Shown here in pieces: positions 1 through 10,999 of a stretch of DNA of 64,000 bases (its first letter is position 1; each line of letters opens with the position of its first letter). The notes beneath the pieces were generated by a model. It saw nothing but the letters and a program-made list of their open reading frames with translations, was not told the DNA's origin and did no database searches. The position numbers and the translations under genes were made by a program. Origin of the DNA: Paramecium tetraurelia (lineage: Eukaryota > Ciliophora > Oligohymenophorea > Peniculida > Parameciidae); contig NW_001798987.1 of assembly GCF_000165425.1 (NCBI RefSeq), positions 62,001-126,000 of the forward strand, given 5' to 3'.

Positions 1-1225
1 GAGTTCGATCAAGTTGGTGGTACTTCAGAGAGGTCGAATCAAAGGATTACTCGTACTTATTGACTCTGATCTGTCTTCTCAGGAACTGTTGAGTAGGCAC
101 TGACTTTTGTTATTTCAATTGAAATCGCATTCTCGGCACTTCCTCGTCGACTTACTCCAAACTCAAGAGACTGACTTACGATTTGTTGTGATAATCCTTG
201 CTTCTCTGTGTGATCACCACTTGAGCTTATTGTTTACCATGATTTTGGGCTTTAACTAAGAGTTTCTGCAAATCACTCTCCTTTTATGAGAATTCTTCAT
301 CAGAGACATCACTCTCATCTAAGATTTACTTGATGCTATTGTATGATTTGATTTCTATTTAAGTTTACAATCTAACTACTTTAGTTAATTGTCTGATGTT
401 ATCCACATCCCTCATTGACATATTCCTGAATAATTGAGGCTACAATCCAGGCACTGTACTCAATGACATGTTATATCTCGGTTGCTATAATTTGATTTCC
501 AATTGTTTAAGGGAGGAATTCGATTTCAATTTGGCATTCATCAATTTATATTGAGCCTTTATGTACAAGTCATAGGCGTCATCAACTACGGTCTTCTTCT
601 CTTTTGTGATTATCAGATTACGAAAAGCCTCGTACTTCTTTTCCGAGTCCATTATGGTTTTATCACATAATATGTTGATGTATTATTCCCTCCTTATCAT
701 GTATGACAGGAAAGTCAGCATGGCTCCAACACTCAATGGGACGTACTTATTTTCAATTGCATTCAATTGCAGTGTATTTTACATCTTAGTCATCATATTT
801 CTAAATGCTTTCAAAGCAGACGGATTTTCAGTAAATGCTTTAAACTCCTAGTAATTTAGAGCCCAATCTCTGTCCTAATCAATGTAGGAGTAAATCACTT
901 TGAGATCATTCTTACTGACTTCGAAACCAAAATGCTTAAACATGAGGAACATTTCAGCAATATCCAAAGTCTTCGAATCATTGTAGTCAAATACCTATAT
1001 AATCATTACACAACTCTTTACATTAAATATTTGTTTCAATTCCATCTGAATTCTTCGCTCCTCTGGGTAAAACAGATATTGTGGTTTCACCTTATCAGAA
1101 TACCTGCTCTTAAACCATTGATTCTAAGGTAGATTATGAAATTTATTTCTCTTATTCAACTTTCTCATCTCCTCGTCATCAAGCTTAGCAATGTCAGGAA
1201 CTTAATTCCAATCAACTTTATACAT
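1..1225 (-). CDS. EF-hand protein with coiled-coil tail (3' end cut off by window)
   Basis: Opens at the ATG at 1225 and stays open without TGA to the window edge, about 408 codons with no intron needed. Two EF-hand-like loops are visible near residues 80-135: one starting DYNDSKTLDIAEM and one starting DQDRDWALNYQEF, both with acidic residues at the loop ends. The rest is hydrophilic, rich in Lys, Glu and Gln, and partly coiled-coil. Several Gln are encoded by TAA or TAG, including in the second EF loop. It probably binds calcium and acts as a sensor or scaffold, but no specific family is recognised. The C-terminus lies outside the window. Confidence 0.75.
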
Positions 1226-1456
1226 AAAATAATAATCTTAAAATTTACATGCATTATCCAATCAAATAATTAAATCCAGAAATTATATTGAAAGTGTTCA
1301 AGTACGTATTTTCATACAAATTTTGAATTACCAAGGTTACCTCTTAAATTCATGATGATATAATGAATTAAGAACATGTATTTTTAATAGTAAATGAAAT
1401 AGAGTAATTGCAATAAATTCTAGTTAAATTATAATATTGTATGTGCATTTCAAATA

Positions 1457-2106
1457 TCAATTGTGGAAATTCCAAACCATAAAACCGGTGGTTCCCATAA
1501 ATGCTGCCCATCCCCAGAGTTCATAAAAACCTCTAAATCCATCATGATATTAGCGAATCACTTATCTGAAAATTGAAAAAGTGATTACCTATGTGTGCCA
1601 TTGCAAAAAGGAGCATTGGCACTCTATTTGCAATTACACAATTTATAATATCCTGATGTATCAACATTAAATTTAATTGGTCTATTTCTCGTGACAGAGG
1701 CATTGCACATTCCATCACACCATGGATTTGATTAAGAGATACCGCATGAACACCATTAGTAGATCTGAGATAATGCATCACACAATCAATACCTTTCCCT
1801 TTTGGAGATAACAATTGTAGGGATAGAAACCAGCAACATACGGGACTGAAGCGGGTCTATACTTACCTTCTGGATATGGAATGGACTCTGGGAGCAGGAC
1901 AAATTTCTATTCAGGGAAATCAGTAATATCATCCGGTTTTCTTTCCTTCCTGGCTGTTATTATGAAAATTAGGAGAAATTCTTACGTGGTGGAGGAGTGA
2001 CTATTTCTGGAGGCAATGTATAGGGGTCTCTAAGATGGGCTTCTCCGTGTTGGAGGATTGTAGAGACAGATCGATATTTAGCTGCCTTCTTCAAGATTTA
2101 AGACAT
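1457..2106 (-). CDS. CISD3-like protein with two CDGSH iron-sulfur motifs
   Basis: Three introns of 32, 28 and 23 nt give a 188-residue protein. Two CDGSH-type motifs follow each other: WCSCGISQSNPWCDGMC and LCNCKQSANAPFCNGTH, the CxCx2Sx3PxC pattern that binds a 2Fe-2S cluster. Two motifs in one chain is the layout of mitochondrial CISD3 (MiNT). The N-terminus is basic and amphipathic (MSQILKKAAKYRSVST), in line with mitochondrial import. A hydrophobic stretch, GWAAFMGTTGFMVWNF, lies at the C-terminus and could be a membrane anchor, which is unusual for CISD3. The first motif ends in Cys where the family has His. Its start lies 17 bp from the start of the divergent methionine aminopeptidase gene, so the two must share a promoter. 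Confidence 0.8.
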
Positions 2107-2123
2107 CCAAATTAAATTAATTA

Positions 2124-3308
2124 ATGGATTCTGCAATAGGCTCATATATTTGCTAAACTATTGATTGTAGTAAGCCTGCAACATTGTAATGTCCAACTTG
2201 TATAAAAATGTCTTTGGCTCCAGCATACTTTTGCGATTAAGAATGCTTCAAACGCTATTGGCCAATCCATAAGACTTATCACAAAAAATAAGAAGAGCAG
2301 GATGATCAGAAAAACAAGTTCAAATTCACAGGTCCACTCAGACCAGGTAAAATATCAGCAAGACTATTTGTTCCTGATCACATTAAAAAACCTGAGTGGT
2401 ATTTAAGTGGATAGCCAACTGAGGAGATGAAAAGTAAACTTCAATAAGTGGTTGATTGCAAGACTCCAGAGGACATTCAGAAGATGAGAGAGTGTGCAGC
2501 TATTGGTATGGTTTTATTTTCTAATGTTTTGTTAAGGCAGAGGGGCATTAGATGCTGGTCACGCTGCAGTCAAAGCAGGAGTGACAACCGATGAAATCGA
2601 CAAGATTGTTCATAAATACATTATTGATCATGATGCCTATCCATCTCCCCTCAATTACAATGGATTTAAAAAGTCCCTATGCACATCTGTCAATGAAGTG
2701 ATTTGCCACGGCATTCCTGATGATAGACCTTTAGAAAATGGGGACATCGTGAATCTCGATGTTTCTGTTTATTTCAAAGGATTTCACATAGATTTGAATG
2801 AAACCTATTTTGTTGGTGAAGTAAGTGAATCATCAAAGTTCCTTGTTGAAAAAGCCTACACTTGTTTGCAAAAAGCGATCGAAATATGTAAGCCAGGCAC
2901 AATGTACAGAGATGTCGGAAATGTCATTGAGAAATATATCACTGAAAATGGGTTGGCTGTCAATAGAACATATTGTGGTCACGGAGTCGGTTAACTTTTC
3001 CATTGTGCTCCAACGTAAATTTAGATTGTTAAACTTAGTATCCCACATTATGGCAAGAACAAGGCTCCTGGATTCATGAAGGTTGGACATACATTTACAA
3101 TTGAGCCTATGATTAATTAAGGAACTCATTAAGATATCCTCTGGACATTCGATAATTGGACAGCAGTATCTATTCACTTAATAATTAGGTTACTGCTGAT
3201 GGCTAGCGTTCTGCTTAATTTGAGCATAGTATTCTAATTACAGAGGGAGGATGTGAAGTATTGACAGCAAGATTGCCTACATCACCACCTTTAGACTTTA
3301 AAATATGA
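2124..3308 (+). CDS. MAP1: Methionine aminopeptidase type 1 with N-terminal zinc finger
   Basis: Introns of 31, 24 and 23 nt are removed to give 368 residues, close to eukaryotic MetAP1. It removes the initiator Met from nascent proteins in the cytosol. The N-terminus has the MYND-like zinc finger of eukaryotic MetAP1, with paired Cys ([17 protein letters not shown], then YFCDQEC and HKTYH) for ribosome docking. The catalytic domain shows all five metal ligands: Asp in NLDVS, Asp in HIDLNETY, His in YCGHGVG, Glu in TIEPM and Glu in LITEGG. The start at 2124 is chosen because it includes the whole zinc finger. Several Gln are encoded by TAA or TAG. Confidence 0.93.
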
Positions 3309-3380
3309 GTGGTATAATTTTATTAGAGTTTAATATGAATTCATATCATCTACCTATAATAATTATTTATAATTATAATT

Positions 3381-4586
3381 ATGTCTTCTGAAAATAAGGA
3401 AATAATTGAGGATAAAATTTACAAATAACAAACCAAAATAGATCAATTAGCAAGGAAATCTTTTATTATGAGAAAGATAGAATAGCCAAAAGATGAACAT
3501 GAATTGTAATTACTTAAAAGAATTGAAAAGTATTTATTACCTTTTCAGAAAGAGCCCGCTATGAAAGAGAAGAAACTAAAATTATTCAATCTCACTAGAT
3601 TTCATCTCCTCATTTTTGGTAGATCTTCATGAAGAGACACTACGATTTAGGTGCTTGGCTTTTATTGGATGTAACAACTAATTTTGCATTGTAATTCAAT
3701 TATCCTAAAATTGGTTAGATATTTCTTTGACACCATTAGAGTCAGAACACAAGCACAGAATAAGTACGTAGATATTTCTCATTTCAATCAAAACAATGTC
3801 AAAAACCTTCCCATCTATTCTGGACTTCATTATAAACTATCCTATGTAATCCTGAGTGATATTTTGCGAAATTTCACAAATCAAGTGAGATATCAATTAT
3901 TTATGGATCCCTCCTCCTAATTCGGTGTAATTCATCAATATGATCATTTAGAACTATAATTAATTAACCAAAATTTTGATACATGGATTGATTGCAGAAA
4001 CTACCATCACAACACTATTATTGCCAATTGAAATAAGAAAGATGGTAGTGTAATTGGGTTCATTTGATGCTAACATGAATCACTACATCAAATCATATAT
4101 GAGATGCTATTTCCCAGCTTTAATTAGGGATTCCCTCTTCTTTGTCAGTCACTCAATCACTTATAATCTACTGATGTATGGAGACCATTACATAACTTCA
4201 CTCTTTAGATCTGGGGAATTCACTCCACCACCTGTAATCCCTATTTATCATATGCTTTTTAGAATATCTTAAGAGGTGAAAGGGAAAGGAAGTTTACATG
4301 CATGCTAGGATCCTTAGGATTATCGATTTTGATCACGAATCCATTCGATGTCTTGGTCTCCAAGTTGGCCACTCAAAGAAATGTATTGATTTAATACCAA
4401 ATTCAGGAATCATACACTAACCCATTCTAAGCATTTAAGTTCATAGTGTCTCAGGAAGGATGGTCCAAGCTAATTGCCAGTGCCATCTCTTAAAGAATTG
4501 GTTTCTACTTCCTCAAAGGACTGGTGTTCTTTAGTTATTAGGATCGTGTTTATTAGATGTTCCATGATGCATTTAATTATGAGTGA
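3381..4586 (+). CDS. Mitochondrial carrier family (SLC25) protein
   Basis: Four introns of 32, 28, 25 and 29 nt give 363 residues. The three carrier repeats can be recognised by their signatures: FFDTIRVRTQAQ in repeat 1 (family PxDxxKxR), LPIEIRKMVVQLG in repeat 2 and NPFDVLVSKLATQR in repeat 3. Hydrophobic helices lie between them (for example SLGLSILITNPFD). These proteins exchange small metabolites across the mitochondrial inner membrane. The first signature has Phe where Pro is usual and the second has Glu for Asp, so the substrate cannot be guessed. A 31-bp spacer with a T-run separates the following tRNA from the next gene. Confidence 0.85.
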
Positions 4587-4626
4587 CTGTCTATATCAGC
4601 TAAAACATATAAAAAATTGTATCACA

Positions 4627-4710
4627 GCCTGTTTGCCCGAGCTGGTTAAGGGGGCAGACTTAAGATCTGCTGGAGCCTACTCCGCGTCGGTTCGAATCCG
4701 ACAGCAGGCA
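4627..4710 (+). tRNA. tRNA-Leu (anticodon UAA)
   Basis: An 84-nt cloverleaf. The acceptor stem pairs GCCTGTT with AGCAGGC and is followed by discriminator A. The D arm has CCCGAGCTGGTTAAGGGG, the anticodon stem GCAGA/TCTGC closes loop CTTAAGA with anticodon TAA, and there is a long class II variable arm (TGGAGCCTACTCCGC) and T arm GTCGGTTCGAATCCGAC. The long variable arm fits Leu. It reads UUA and is not one of the UAA/UAG suppressor Gln tRNAs. CCA is not encoded. Confidence 0.95.
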
Positions 4711-4731
4711 ATTTTTTTTATTTTTTTTTTA
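4711..4731 (+). terminator. Pol III T-run terminator after tRNA-Leu
   Basis: Two uninterrupted T runs (about 8 and 10 T) follow the tRNA directly, the normal RNA polymerase III stop. The same 30 bp must also be the upstream region of the protein gene starting at 4741. Confidence 0.8.
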
Positions 4732-4740
4732 ACGAAAAAT

Positions 4741-5813
4741 ATGTAAAATTTGAAATTCATTAATAATGAACTAGAATCCTAGCTCAAGGCTTCTCATCTT
4801 GAGACCAGATAGCTCAAATAAGAAATCATAAAAATTAATCAACTCAATGCTCAATTAAAGGAGTAATTGCATCAAATTACTATTAACTCTGAAATCGAGG
4901 ATCAATACAAGCAATCACTTATTGAAAATAAAATGCTTAAGAAAGAATTAGAATTTTAGTATCCTATTTTTAGTAATTATCGTTTAGCTAGTTACAAGAA
5001 CAATCAAAAGTGGATTAGATAGCATCAAAACCCTCTTATGAGTAATTAGAAAAAGAGCTCAATGATTTACAAATATTTTTTAAAAAATACTACAACCTTC
5101 AAGAAACGTAAGAAATCAACAATATATCGTATCTAGGCTCTTGAATAAGATCCCCATTTAGTTACTGAAGGATTGCTGGTTGGCTATTAATTAAACCTTT
5201 AAATCTCATTTCAATATTCATCAAACTATTTAAAATATTCAAGAAGAAGTTTCCCTCCTTGAGTAGGATTATAAACAAATCTTGCATGCGAACAAAGACA
5301 ACGATTCTGAAATCCAATACTTAGCCAAATGTAAATATAGAAATAAATTAATTAGAAAACATAATTGTTGAAAGAAGAGTTGAAATAGAAAAATGCAGAA
5401 AAGAAATTTAAATAAAACAATTTGAAACAAAAAAAATGGAATAAGAATTGGATGAACTCTAAAAAGAATTTGATTATATTTGTAAAATTGAGCAGAGAAG
5501 ATTCAATCAATAAATTGAAATTGAAAAATAATTAGTACAAGTCAGATAAAAAACAACCTAACCAGTTGTTGAATAAAAAACCTCAGTTTTGCCTGTCTAA
5601 AGAAGTCGATAACATTCTGATTACTTCAGACCCAATCAGATATCTATTGACTCTTAATAATCAATCAAACCTTTAATACTTCGAGCCCCTAAGCATAGCG
5701 CAGTGTAATAAGAAGCTGAAAAAACTAATCTAGAAAAAACTATAGATTAAACAAGATAAAAATTAAGTAGACAATTAAGTTTAGCCTCCAATCTACGTGA
5801 ATCAACAAAATGA
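4741..5813 (+). CDS. Coiled-coil protein, function unknown
   Basis: Introns of 29, 29 and 25 nt give 329 residues. The start is the first ATG after the tRNA terminator and joins an open frame rich in Lys, Glu, Gln and Leu heptads (for example ESQLKASHLETRQLKQE and KKMEQELDELQKEFDYI). The C-terminal 90 residues are polar and less regular. There is no catalytic motif. It is likely a structural or cytoskeletal scaffold, but no family is recognised. Confidence 0.7.
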
Positions 5814-6094
5814 TATTATTATTTATAAATTGAAAACTCTCATTTTTTATTTATTAAAGTTTTAAATATCGAATAAAAAATATCAATGTGTTCTTAATCA
5901 AACACTATGTAATTCTAATATTTACATGTATAAAATCAATAAAAATGAATTGATAATGCATTACCTAAATATTATTGTTTAGCATATTTAAAATATTGTA
6001 AAACATATATGTAAATAAGTATCAGAATTATATAATTGACTTACAATAATTATTATTTAATGAAATTATTACTTCTTAGGTTTGCTAGAAGTTT

Positions 6095-7797
6095 ATGTAT
6101 TTCAACTGTTTTAAGCGTACAGGCATAGATTATGAAACTATCTCAGATTTAGCATCAAAGCCTCAAAATTATTTGAAATTAATAGAAGATTTTTGTTTAA
6201 GATATAGATTGAGAAACCAGTAACACTCATTAGTCATAAAAAATGAAAAATAAGAGTTGTATGTATATGATAATCTATCAAAATTATTTAAAGATGTGGC
6301 TATATTAATATTTATAATAAAAATAAAATTTTATGTACAGCTTATTATAATTTCATACTATAAAGAGGATAGTCAAGAATATAAATATGCTCATGATGTT
6401 GTTGTAATCCTACTTAACTACAAGGTGTTAATGTGAGAGTAAATACCTTATAAGTTTATGTAAGGAAATGAAAATTAATTCTTAACTGTATTTATTGATG
6501 CTGAATGTAATGATGACCATGAATTATATTTTTTGTTTAAATTGATGAGCAACAATTAAAAAAGATCTTTAATTCCTTTGAACTCAAGATCTTTTTTGCA
6601 ATTTAGTTCTCTAATGATTAATTTAAATGTGATAATCCTTAATTAGATAAGAATTTAATAAGTACATAAGAAATGTCATTTCAATTTTGATAGTGATTAA
6701 ATTAATTATTTATCCAATTTAGATAGATGCTTGCTATATAAGGAATAAAGTTCTGAAATGCATTTCAAATAACTCAATAAATCTCTTCGATAATTTTTAA
6801 AAGTATTCTTGTGATATATTATAATAGATCAGGAAAGGATAAGTTAATTTGGAGCATTAATTAAATTATATATTCTAAGAATACTAAATGAATGATAAAT
6901 AAGTGGAAAAACTAAAAATAATTCGATTGTATTCGATAGACAAAAGTGAAATCCTTTAAAAAGTATATAAGAGAAAAATTGACTCAATTTAAAAAGGAGA
7001 AAATGGGGAATCAAAAGTCTAGAAGGAAGGAGAAATTGATAATAATTAATCAATCAAGGAAAATGGGCAAGTCAATTATAAAAAAAATGATATTGTTAAC
7101 ATATAGTTTCATTGTTTTTTCTTATTTGAACCAATCAATTTTTATGCTTTCTACACTAATTGTTTATGGTAGTCTATTAGAGCACTAGTAGATAATTTAG
7201 ATATCGGAGTGTTTTAGGTTTTTTTCTTTTCGCAGTCTCCATTAAACGAATGCAGTAAATAACGACTATTTGTTGACAATGTACGCGTTGGAGATTTTGG
7301 AGATGTGTCTACTTTTGGTATGTGGCTTTATCGTCTTGATATATAGGGATTGTGTAAAGGTTTTTAAAACCGTGTAGGCTTATTGCCCATATGTGGTTGG
7401 GATAAGACTCTTGTTCTAGTTTGCTAAAAACTATTGGACATAGGGTGTTTTTGATCTAGGAATTAGGTTAAGTAGGTCTTCATTTGATTTGATTCTTACC
7501 TCCATATTTTTAGGGTTTTGCATGCTCATTATAATCAGTTATTATAGTCGATTGCGTTCATCTTAGTAGTATGATTTGTTAGTGCTACTTGTGTTTGCTT
7601 TGGTTGATTACTTAGTCTCGCGATCTGTCCGCATTTTGGCAGATTTAATCATCACATAGTGCTCTTTGGTTGTAATTAACATATAATATATTGCATATTT
7701 AAATTTATTCATAAGTTATTTGAAACAGTACCATTTTCTATTTTGTTCTTTATTTCTGAATTATCAGCCCAGCAGTTATATTTTGCACTAAAGTTGA
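6095..7797 (+). CDS. Uncharacterised protein with hydrophobic C-terminal half (model uncertain)
   Basis: Using introns of 30, 25 and 22 nt the frame runs from 6095 to TGA at 7795 with 542 codons. The middle is acidic and polar (QKGENGESKVQKEGE) and codons there favour G at position one, as in real genes. The last 120 residues hold about three membrane-like segments (LILTSIFLGFCMLIIISYY and LLVLLVFALVDYLV). Bases 7200-7680 are richer in G and T than their surroundings. A second frame with alternative start at 6892 is also open to the same stop and predicts a membrane protein, so the reading frame before about 7450 is not certain. No family recognised. Confidence 0.4.
6558..6597. repeat. Perfect 12-bp inverted repeat with 16-nt loop
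   Basis: AAAAAAGATCTT at 6558-6569 is the exact reverse complement of AAGATCTTTTTT at 6586-6597. It sits inside the uncertain gene at 6095-7797. It could fold as a hairpin in RNA or be chance in AT-rich DNA. Confidence 0.5.
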
Positions 7798-7956
7798 TGC
7801 ATATGATTTTTATCTAATTTAAATTGATTCTAATTTAACAAAGATGTGATCAAATCAAACTCTTGTTACTGATGTCAGAATTAAAGTGTTTAAATCAAAT
7901 TAAAACTGTAGAAATAAAATATTCTTTCAAATACTGATTTATTATTACTAAATTCA

Positions 7957-8535
7957 TCAAGACCAAATTAATTGAGCAATGCATGTGTAAGGCCAAGTTT
8001 CAATTGTTGGTAAACTCCCTCTCTCCTCTTAATACTTTTGTATTATTGGATTTCCCTTTAAAGTAAGCTAAACATTTTTTGCTCCCTTTTTATTAAGGAT
8101 ATCAATAGTTTCCTCAAAATCCTTCAAATCACACAAACCAAGTTGATTATTAGATAAATTTAGAGTGTATAAGTATTACACATTGATTGATTACAGCAGG
8201 TCTTTCAGCATCTAATCAGATAGCTAAGAATTCATAATTGTAATGTCAATTAAAGGTACATCTTTTAAATCATTTTCAGCATTATAATTCTCTATCACAC
8301 TATTATCAATATGAATGGCTTCAAATTCACCCATTGAAAAGTATATATCGTCGAAGTTGTTAAAAATTCCCTTATTATGAAAATAATCAGATTGTTCTTG
8401 TTCAGTCATTTCGAAATAATCATCTTCCATAAGCGCAGCTGAGATCTCACCTATTCTTATACCTATGCCGCTTAATTTTGATATCTCTCCAAATTCAGGA
8501 TGTTGAGTATTTTCAATTATAATTTTTTTTTCCAT
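7957..8535 (-). CDS. Small leucine-rich-repeat-like protein
   Basis: An intronless frame of 192 residues from ATG at 8535 to TGA at 7957. The N-terminal 100 residues are acidic. Near residues 115-165 there are two LRR-like units, including YLYTLNLSNNQLGL and the strand-like VQLTLKGNPI, which match the LxxLxLxxNxL pattern. Three Gln in the LRR part are TAG or TAA. It probably mediates protein-protein contacts; no more can be said. It is the last clean gene before the poorly coding stretch to 13.2 kb. Confidence 0.65.
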
Positions 8536-9507
8536 TTATTATAATAATTCATTATTGATGTGATTTGTTTTTAGATGAAAATTAATTATCATTCCAAAAA
8601 CCATATAAACTAAATCAAAAAAGTAAATAAATTGTCATTACTTAAAACAATACAATTTATCAAATGATTTTAATCAAACCAAAAAGATTTAATAACCATA
8701 ATAACTATAAGAGAAAGTTAGATTAAATAAAATTCTAAATATTTATAATAAAATCCATTAATAAAGAACTTAATTTAAATTATATTATAGACTACAAATT
8801 GTTGAATTTCTTTACGAACATATTTTTAATCAAATTCTATTAAATACTTAATTTTTCATATTCATTAATAAAGATTTAATTACTTAATTTTAGAATAATT
8901 AACAAGACACATAACTAATATTTATAAAATAGTTATATCATCCTTGTGAAATATACAAAAAACAAAACGTTATGATTTTTAATATATTCGATCTAAAATC
9001 TAAAATAAAAGAAGATCATTATGTTAGACCGAATTTAACATTCTTATCTTTAAAACTTAATATATTCAATCATTCTAATCCATTTTTATTTCATTTTCAT
9101 CTTGATTAATTCTTAGCTTAATATTCTATTCAATTTATTAATCGCACTGTAAAATTTATGCAATCAAAATAAGACTATTAATTAAATCTTTAATTAATGA
9201 TATTAAAGAATAAATTGATTTATTACTTCAGTTCTATTTATATATTGTCAATTCCAAATCAAATTCCTAGCTCCTCAAGTAATTATCTTGGCATTTGTCA
9301 GTAATTGGAATTTATAATTTAGATTTTAGAAATAGATTTGAATTTTGATTGATTCTTCAAATCGTTGTTGAGAAATCTGAGTTAAAACAATATATTATAT
9401 GAAAAAAAGGAAGGAATCCCCCTCCAATTTATGAATGAAGAAACTAATACAAAAAAAAAATCAAAAATATTATTCTCTTATTTTCTTCAATCCTTCTTTT
9501 AAATTTC
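8536..9507. other. AT-rich stretch without a supportable gene
   Basis: Very AT-rich, with many TTAATTAA-like words and one C-run near 9418. On neither strand could I find a reading frame with coding character beyond what TGA scarcity allows by chance. Confidence 0.5.
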
Positions 9508-10620
9508 TCAGTGTTATAATTTGATTATCTTAAATGTTTTATAGATTTTATTAACTCTATTATAATCTTATAATATTATTACACTAACTCTTCTAAAGTT
9601 TCCAATTCTATATATCTTTCTAGTTTTGTGCTTATTTAGCAGTTTAACTTTTTCAAAAAATCTTTAAAATTGGTGATCCTTAGATTATTTATTCAAGTAA
9701 ACATAACAGTCTGCAGTTCTATAATAAACTAAGTGATTAGTAAAGCTATATATACCTTCTATCAACTCTTAATATTTTACACTAGTTTAATTGATAACCC
9801 AAAAGTGAAAATGGATTTCCTTAGAACTAGATGTCTCCTGTTTTGAACAATATTCCAGATAATAATTTTTTTTTGATTTTCTTATTGTTCCACAATATTT
9901 AAACACTTGGTCAATTTTATCTAAATTGTCTATAACCAAAACATTAACATTGCTTCGATCTTTTACCTCTGTTTCCTCGTCAATCGAAGTTGTCTATCAC
10001 TATTGGTAATATTAAATTACATTTGTTTCTTTTTCTGAATTATCAAATCCTCTCTATTAACCCGCAATTTCTTAATCTGATCCATAAAAAATCAAATTTT
10101 ATTGCCAGGACATTTTGGCTAATTCAATATACTCCTCAAGAGAGTCAGCATGTAAGGCTCCTAATCTTTAACGCATATCTGAATTTGCAATTTTTAAATA
10201 ATAAATTATCCTAAAATATTTGGGTATTCAATTTCAAAAAATTTATATTCTATGCTAAATTTAAGTAACTTAATCTTCAATCTAGAAATCACATATTTCC
10301 TCTAAGAATTAAATCCCTAGATATATTCAATGCATATGTCAAAATTAAAGATCCTAATCTTTCGATTTAAAAATTTGTATCAAAAATGATGTGAGACTAA
10401 GATAATTGACTTTAAATTTAAATACAAACTGATCCATAAATTAATTTTTGATTAACTATTCCTTTTCACCATTTAATAAAACAGAATCTAAATTATATAA
10501 CTTAATCTTCTCTTTAATTTATTAATTTAGTTATTTATTATTTGATACCATCCAGATGCTTGTAGTTTAAGCCAAATAAAGATAGAAGAAAAATAATGAT
10601 GAGAGTTTTTAAATTTCCAT
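9508..10620 (-). CDS. Uncharacterised protein, exon structure only partly resolved
   Basis: The 3' half reads well: a frame containing ADSLEEYIELAKMSWQQN, then SDQEIAGQQRGFDNSEKE, a 27-nt intron holding an in-frame TGA, and TTSIDEETEVKDRSNVNV, continuing open to TGA at 9508. Codons there start often with G or A, as in true genes. The 5' half opens with MEIQKLSSLFFFYLYLAQ, which resembles a signal peptide, but the join between the halves (about 10200-10380) needs splice sites I could not place. It may be a normal gene, or one that is decaying. No family recognised. Confidence 0.4.
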
Positions 10621-10999
10621 AAACTATCTGAAAAACTTATCCGCTTTTAATATGTATTTTTCTTATTTAACTAAAGTGCTTACTTTAGATAGATAATGTA
10701 TTCAATATGTTAATGTCATTTTTTTAATATCAAATTATAAAGTATTACCCAAATATTACCTAGATATTTTATAGTAAATTAACATAGACCATTTCTAAAA
10801 TGCTCCAGTTAAAGAAATAAATTCCAATGACTAAAGTACGTATTATTAAATTAAATAATAATTAGGAATTATTTAGAATTCAGACAAGCTGTTGAACCTA
10901 ATAATTCAAGTGTAATCCTCTACCAATATTATTTTATTATCTATATAAAGTGAAATAAATTAATATGCTTTTATTATTTAGACAAAAAGATTTATTTAA

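Noticed and set aside
4627-4710. Possible suppressor tRNA-Gln reading UAA
   Set aside because: The anticodon is 5'-UAA, which reads UUA (Leu), and the variable arm is long as in tRNA-Leu. A UAA-reading Gln tRNA would need anticodon UUA.
8536-9507. CRISPR-like or phage-like features
   Set aside because: No spaced direct repeats; the nucleotide pattern is plain AT-rich intergenic DNA of a eukaryote.
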